Assembly: GCA_036310845.1 (NCBI GenBank)
Contig: JAXJRB010000105.1
Location: 1-64,000 of the forward strand
Length of the DNA: 64,000 bases
Direction of reading: 5' to 3'
From: COE1 sp036310845
GTDB lineage: Bacteria > Bacillota > Clostridia > Lachnospirales > Lachnospiraceae
This document shows, in pieces, positions 61,067 to 64,000 of this stretch. The notes below the pieces were generated by a model. It saw only the letters and a list, made by a program, of their open reading frames with translations. It was not told the origin of the DNA and did no database searches. Position numbers and translations under genes: made by a program. The stretch's first letter is position 1, and every line of letters starts with the position of its first letter.

Positions 61067-61837
61067 ATGAACAATAAGTTATTTGATTCTAAGCGTATTG
61101 CAGAAGGGTATAAAGACCGTCCGTTTCTGCATAAGCAGGTTATAGAACAATTACAGAAGGATATATATGTTTCTTCTTTTCATAATGGATTAGATGTTGG
61201 TTGTGGAGCAGGATTGTCATCAAAGGCACTTAATCTTATATGTGATAGGGTGACTGGAACAGATATTTCAGAAGAAATGATATTAGTAGCAAAGGAGATG
61301 TGTTCGGATAGAGATGACATCTTTTTCGTGAGTAAAGCAGAAGAAATACCAAAACCGGAGCAGTTATATGACATTGTAACAGTGGCCGGAGTAGTTCAAT
61401 GGATGGATGCAGATGCATTTTTGAATAATTTGAAGTCCATTATAGATAAGGAAGGAGTTGTGTTAGTTTATGACTTTTGGATTTCAGATAAGATGAAGGA
61501 GGTACCACAATATACGCAGTGGTATCATAACGAATACTTAAAGCATTTTCCTAAGCCGTCAAGGAATGAAATGGTATGGACAGATGCGTTTGTGCAACAA
61601 TATGGATTTCGAATGCAGAAGCAAAGGAAATTACAATTGCAATATCTATTTAAGCTAGAAGATTTTATAAAATTTATGATGATACAATCCAATGTTAGCG
61701 TTAAAATAGAAGGGGAAGGGCAAAACGAAGAAGACATCAAAAGATGGTTTGAAGATTCCTTACGGGAGGTGTTCTGTTTACAGAGTCGAGAACTGTTGTT
61801 TGATGGATATATTTGGTATATTTATAAGAATATTTGA
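61067..61837 (+). CDS. SAM-dependent class I methyltransferase
   Basis: A 256-residue methyltransferase with motif I GLDVGCGAGLSSKAL, acidic residue at the end of strand 2 (TGTDISEEMI), motif II-like LYDIVTVAGVVQWMD, and a C-terminal cap region. Substrate unknown. GAGG lies 7 nt before the ATG at 61067. Confidence 0.87.
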   Translation: MNNKLFDSKRIAEGYKDRPFLHKQVIEQLQKDIYVSSFHNGLDVGCGAGLSSKALNLICDRVTGTDISEEMILVAKEMCSDRDDIFFVSKAEEIPKPEQLYDIVTVAGVVQWMDADAFLNNLKSIIDKEGVVLVYDFWISDKMKEVPQYTQWYHNEYLKHFPKPSRNEMVWTDAFVQQYGFRMQKQRKLQLQYLFKLEDFIKFMMIQSNVSVKIEGEGQNEEDIKRWFEDSLREVFCLQSRELLFDGYIWYIYKNI

Positions 61838-61952
61838 GGAAGAAAAAGATGTTTGGATAACAAAAATATTGCTATTTTTACAATTTGTTACCCTTGAAAA
61901 ATCACTCTTTCAGTAAATATAGAAAAAGTTTTGATTTACTATATATTACAAA

Positions 61953-61982
61953 TTGACATTGGTTGTTTGAGAGTGATAAAAT
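61953..61982 (+). promoter_or_regulatory. Candidate carB promoter
   Basis: TTGACA (61953-61958) and TAAAAT (61977-61982) with an 18-bp spacer, 43 bp upstream of the carB start. Confidence 0.5.
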
Positions 61983-62024
61983 ATGCAAAATGAGAAAAAA
62001 ATATACAATGTGGGAGGTCTTCTC

Positions 62025-64000
62025 ATGCCAAAAAGAACAGACATTAATAAGATCCTTATTATTGGATCAGGTCCAATTATCATTGGACAGGCTTGTGAGT
62101 TTGATTATTCAGGTACGCAGGCTTGTAAAGCACTTCGTAAGTTGGGTTACGAAATTGTACTTGTAAACTCTAATCCAGCAACTATTATGACAGACCCGGA
62201 AACAGCAGATGTTACTTACATTGAGCCGTTAAACGTGGAACGTCTCGAGCAGATTATTGCAAAAGAACGTCCGGATGCATTACTTCCTAATTTAGGTGGT
62301 CAGTCTGGACTTAATTTATGTTCAGAGTTAAATCAGGCTGGTATTCTTGAAAAATATAACGTTGAAGTAATCGGTGTTCAAGTAGATGCCATTGAACGTG
62401 GTGAAGATCGTATCGAATTCAAGAAGACAATGGATAAGCTTGGAATTGAGATGGCACGTAGTGAAGTTGCTTATACCGTAGATGAAGCACTTGCTATTGC
62501 TGATAAGCTTGGTTATCCGGTTGTTTTACGTCCTGCTTACACCATGGGTGGTGCCGGCGGCGGTCTTGTATATAATAAGGAAGAATTGCAGACGGTATGT
62601 GCAAGAGGCTTAAAGGCAAGCCTTGTAGGACAGGTTTTAGTTGAAGAATCTATTCTTGGCTGGGAAGAGTTGGAGTTAGAGGTTGTTCGTGACGCTGACA
62701 ACAACATTATCACAGTATGTTTCATTGAAAATATTGATCCTCTTGGTGTACATACAGGAGATTCCTTCTGTTCAGCGCCTATGCTTACGATCTCCGAGGA
62801 ATGCCAGAAGAGATTACAGGAGCAGGCATATAAAATTGTTGAATCCGTACAGGTTATCGGTGGAACTAACGTACAGTTTGCACATGATCCAGTTTCAGAT
62901 CGTATTATTGTTATTGAAATCAATCCACGTACATCACGTTCTTCTGCATTAGCATCTAAGGCAACCGGATTCCCTATTGCATTAGTATCGGCTATGCTTG
63001 CTGCTGGACTTACCTTAAAGGATATTCCATGCGGTAAGTACGGAACTCTTGATAAGTATGTTCCAGATGGAGATTATGTAGTAGTGAAGTTTGCCCGTTG
63101 GGCATTTGAGAAGTTCAAGGGTGTTGAAGATAAGCTCGGAACACAGATGCGTGCTGTAGGCGAAGTTATGAGTATCGGTAAGACATATAAGGAAGCTTTC
63201 CAGAAAGCAATTCGTTCTTTGGAAACAGGTCGTTATGGTCTTGGATATGCGAAGAACTTCAATTCATTGAACAAGGATGAGTTACTTCAGATGCTTGGAA
63301 CCGCATCTAGTGAGCGCCATTTCCAGATGTATGAAGCAATACGTAAGGGTGCTACCGTAGAAGAAATTCATGAAATTACAAAGGTTAAGCACTACTTTAT
63401 CGAACAGATGAAGGAATTAGTAGAGGAAGAAGAAGCAATTGCTAAGTGTAAGGGTAGCATGATTAGTGATGAAATGCTCACATCTGCTAAGAAGAATGGT
63501 TTCTCTGACAAGTATTTAAGCCAGATATTAGGGATTTCTGAGGAATCTATCCGCAATCGTCGTATTGAAATTGGTGTTGAAGAGGCATGGGAAGGTGTTC
63601 ACGTAAGTGGAACGGAAGACAATGCATATTACTATTCAACATACAATGCAGAAGATAAGAACCCGGTTCATACAGATACCAAGAAGATTATGATTTTAGG
63701 CGGTGGTCCTAACCGTATCGGACAGGGTATCGAATTTGACTATTGTTGTGTACATGCAGCACTTGCATTAAAGAAGCTTGGTTTTGAAACAATTATCGTA
63801 AATTGTAATCCAGAGACAGTATCTACAGACTATGATACCTCTGATAAGTTATATTTTGAGCCATTAACATTGGAAGATGTATTAAGTATTTACAAGAAAG
63901 AGCAGCCACTTGGTGTTATCGCACAGTTTGGTGGTCAGACTCCATTAAATCTTGCTGCAGAGCTTGAAAAGAATGGTGTGAAGATTCTTGGTACAGCTCC
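62025..64000 (+). CDS. carB: Carbamoyl phosphate synthase large subunit, N-terminal part (runs off window)
   Basis: 658 codons are visible of about 1,070. The start is MPKRTDINKILIIGSGPIII with GGGAGG 7 nt upstream. The first ATP-grasp half shows QACEFDYSGTQACKALR, RPAYTMGGAGGG and EINPRTSRSSALASKATG; the oligomerisation region and the opening of the second half (ILGGGPNRIGQGIEFDYCC) follow. CarB makes carbamoyl phosphate for pyrimidine and arginine synthesis using ammonia from CarA. carA, normally directly upstream, is absent; a methyltransferase gene lies there instead. Confidence 0.95.
   Translation, partial: MPKRTDINKILIIGSGPIIIGQACEFDYSGTQACKALRKLGYEIVLVNSNPATIMTDPETADVTYIEPLNVERLEQIIAKERPDALLPNLGGQSGLNLCSELNQAGILEKYNVEVIGVQVDAIERGEDRIEFKKTMDKLGIEMARSEVAYTVDEALAIADKLGYPVVLRPAYTMGGAGGGLVYNKEELQTVCARGLKASLVGQVLVEESILGWEELELEVVRDADNNIITVCFIENIDPLGVHTGDSFCSAPMLTISEECQKRLQEQAYKIVESVQVIGGTNVQFAHDPVSDRIIVIEINPRTSRSSALASKATGFPIALVSAMLAAGLTLKDIPCGKYGTLDKYVPDGDYVVVKFARWAFEKFKGVEDKLGTQMRAVGEVMSIGKTYKEAFQKAIRSLETGRYGLGYAKNFNSLNKDELLQMLGTASSERHFQMYEAIRKGATVEEIHEITKVKHYFIEQMKELVEEEEAIAKCKGSMISDEMLTSAKKNGFSDKYLSQILGISEESIRNRRIEIGVEEAWEGVHVSGTEDNAYYYSTYNAEDKNPVHTDTKKIMILGGGPNRIGQGIEFDYCCVHAALALKKLGFETIIVNCNPETVSTDYDTSDKLYFEPLTLEDVLSIYKKEQPLGVIAQFGGQTPLNLAAELEKNGVKILGTA

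Noticed and set aside
1..64000. tRNA or rRNA genes
   Set aside because: I saw no cloverleaf-like GTTCRANNC box with matching acceptor stem and no rRNA signature sequences while reading; a dedicated scan was not possible.

Overview
The window is low-GC DNA from a Firmicute, most likely a fibre- and starch-degrading Lachnospiraceae close to Butyrivibrio or Pseudobutyrivibrio. The evidence is a secreted GH13 alpha-amylase with four tandem C-terminal starch-binding modules, a secreted GH5 endoglucanase with cellulose-binding-type ends, strong AGGAGG-type ribosome binding sites, and many gene families common in gut and rumen Clostridia. The genus is inferred from gene content only. I saw no rRNA or tRNA genes, no complete insertion sequence and no CRISPR array.

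Layout. 0-6.4 kb: a truncated small membrane protein and a DtxR-type regulator face a minus-strand run of four genes (acyltransferase-like, zinc-ribbon membrane protein, LUD protein, and a TetM/EF-G-like GTPase fused to a YacP/Rae1-type NYN endoribonuclease domain). 6.4-15 kb: a plasmid- or chromid-like maintenance region bounded by an inverted pair of about 150-bp repeats. It holds an iteron array in exact 22-bp register, further dispersed iterons, a parA gene abutting a gene for an unusual ribbon-helix-helix partner with a long Pro/Thr/Glu repeat linker, a 1.4-kb very AT-rich gene-free block with GTAATAC sites and a 34-bp palindrome, an XRE-type DNA-binding gene, and a TetR/flavin-reductase pair. 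15-24 kb: a split ThrE exporter, metY with a LysR regulator, a decayed PadR-ABC locus, and a divergent MocR/aminotransferase pair.

24-32 kb: the amylase, a PlsC acyltransferase, an MBL-fold hydrolase, a DUF4143-type AAA ATPase with phased direct repeats upstream, a WYL regulator with a ClbS/DfsB-like protein, and a nucleoside-kinase-like gene. 32-37 kb: a complete Bce-type peptide-antibiotic sensing and resistance module (response regulator, sensor kinase, ABC ATPase and permease). 37-47 kb: small metabolic and stress genes, a MITE-like palindrome, a nuclease lipoprotein, an ABC-F ATPase and acetyltransferase remnants. 47-62 kb: the endoglucanase, a glycosyltransferase, a TetR/membrane protein pair, an MFS transporter, a small independently transcribed unit, rsgA, a lipoprotein, two GNATs, an ECF sigma/anti-sigma pair and an XRE-membrane fusion. 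62-64 kb: the start of carB, without carA upstream.

The two strongest leads are the iteron/ParA/RHH region, which may be the maintenance locus of a secondary replicon or an integrated one, and the GTPase-NYN fusion, which would place an A-site mRNA nuclease on a ribosome-binding GTPase. Several loci are visibly decaying: ABC exporter, alpha/beta hydrolase tail and three acetyltransferase remnants.
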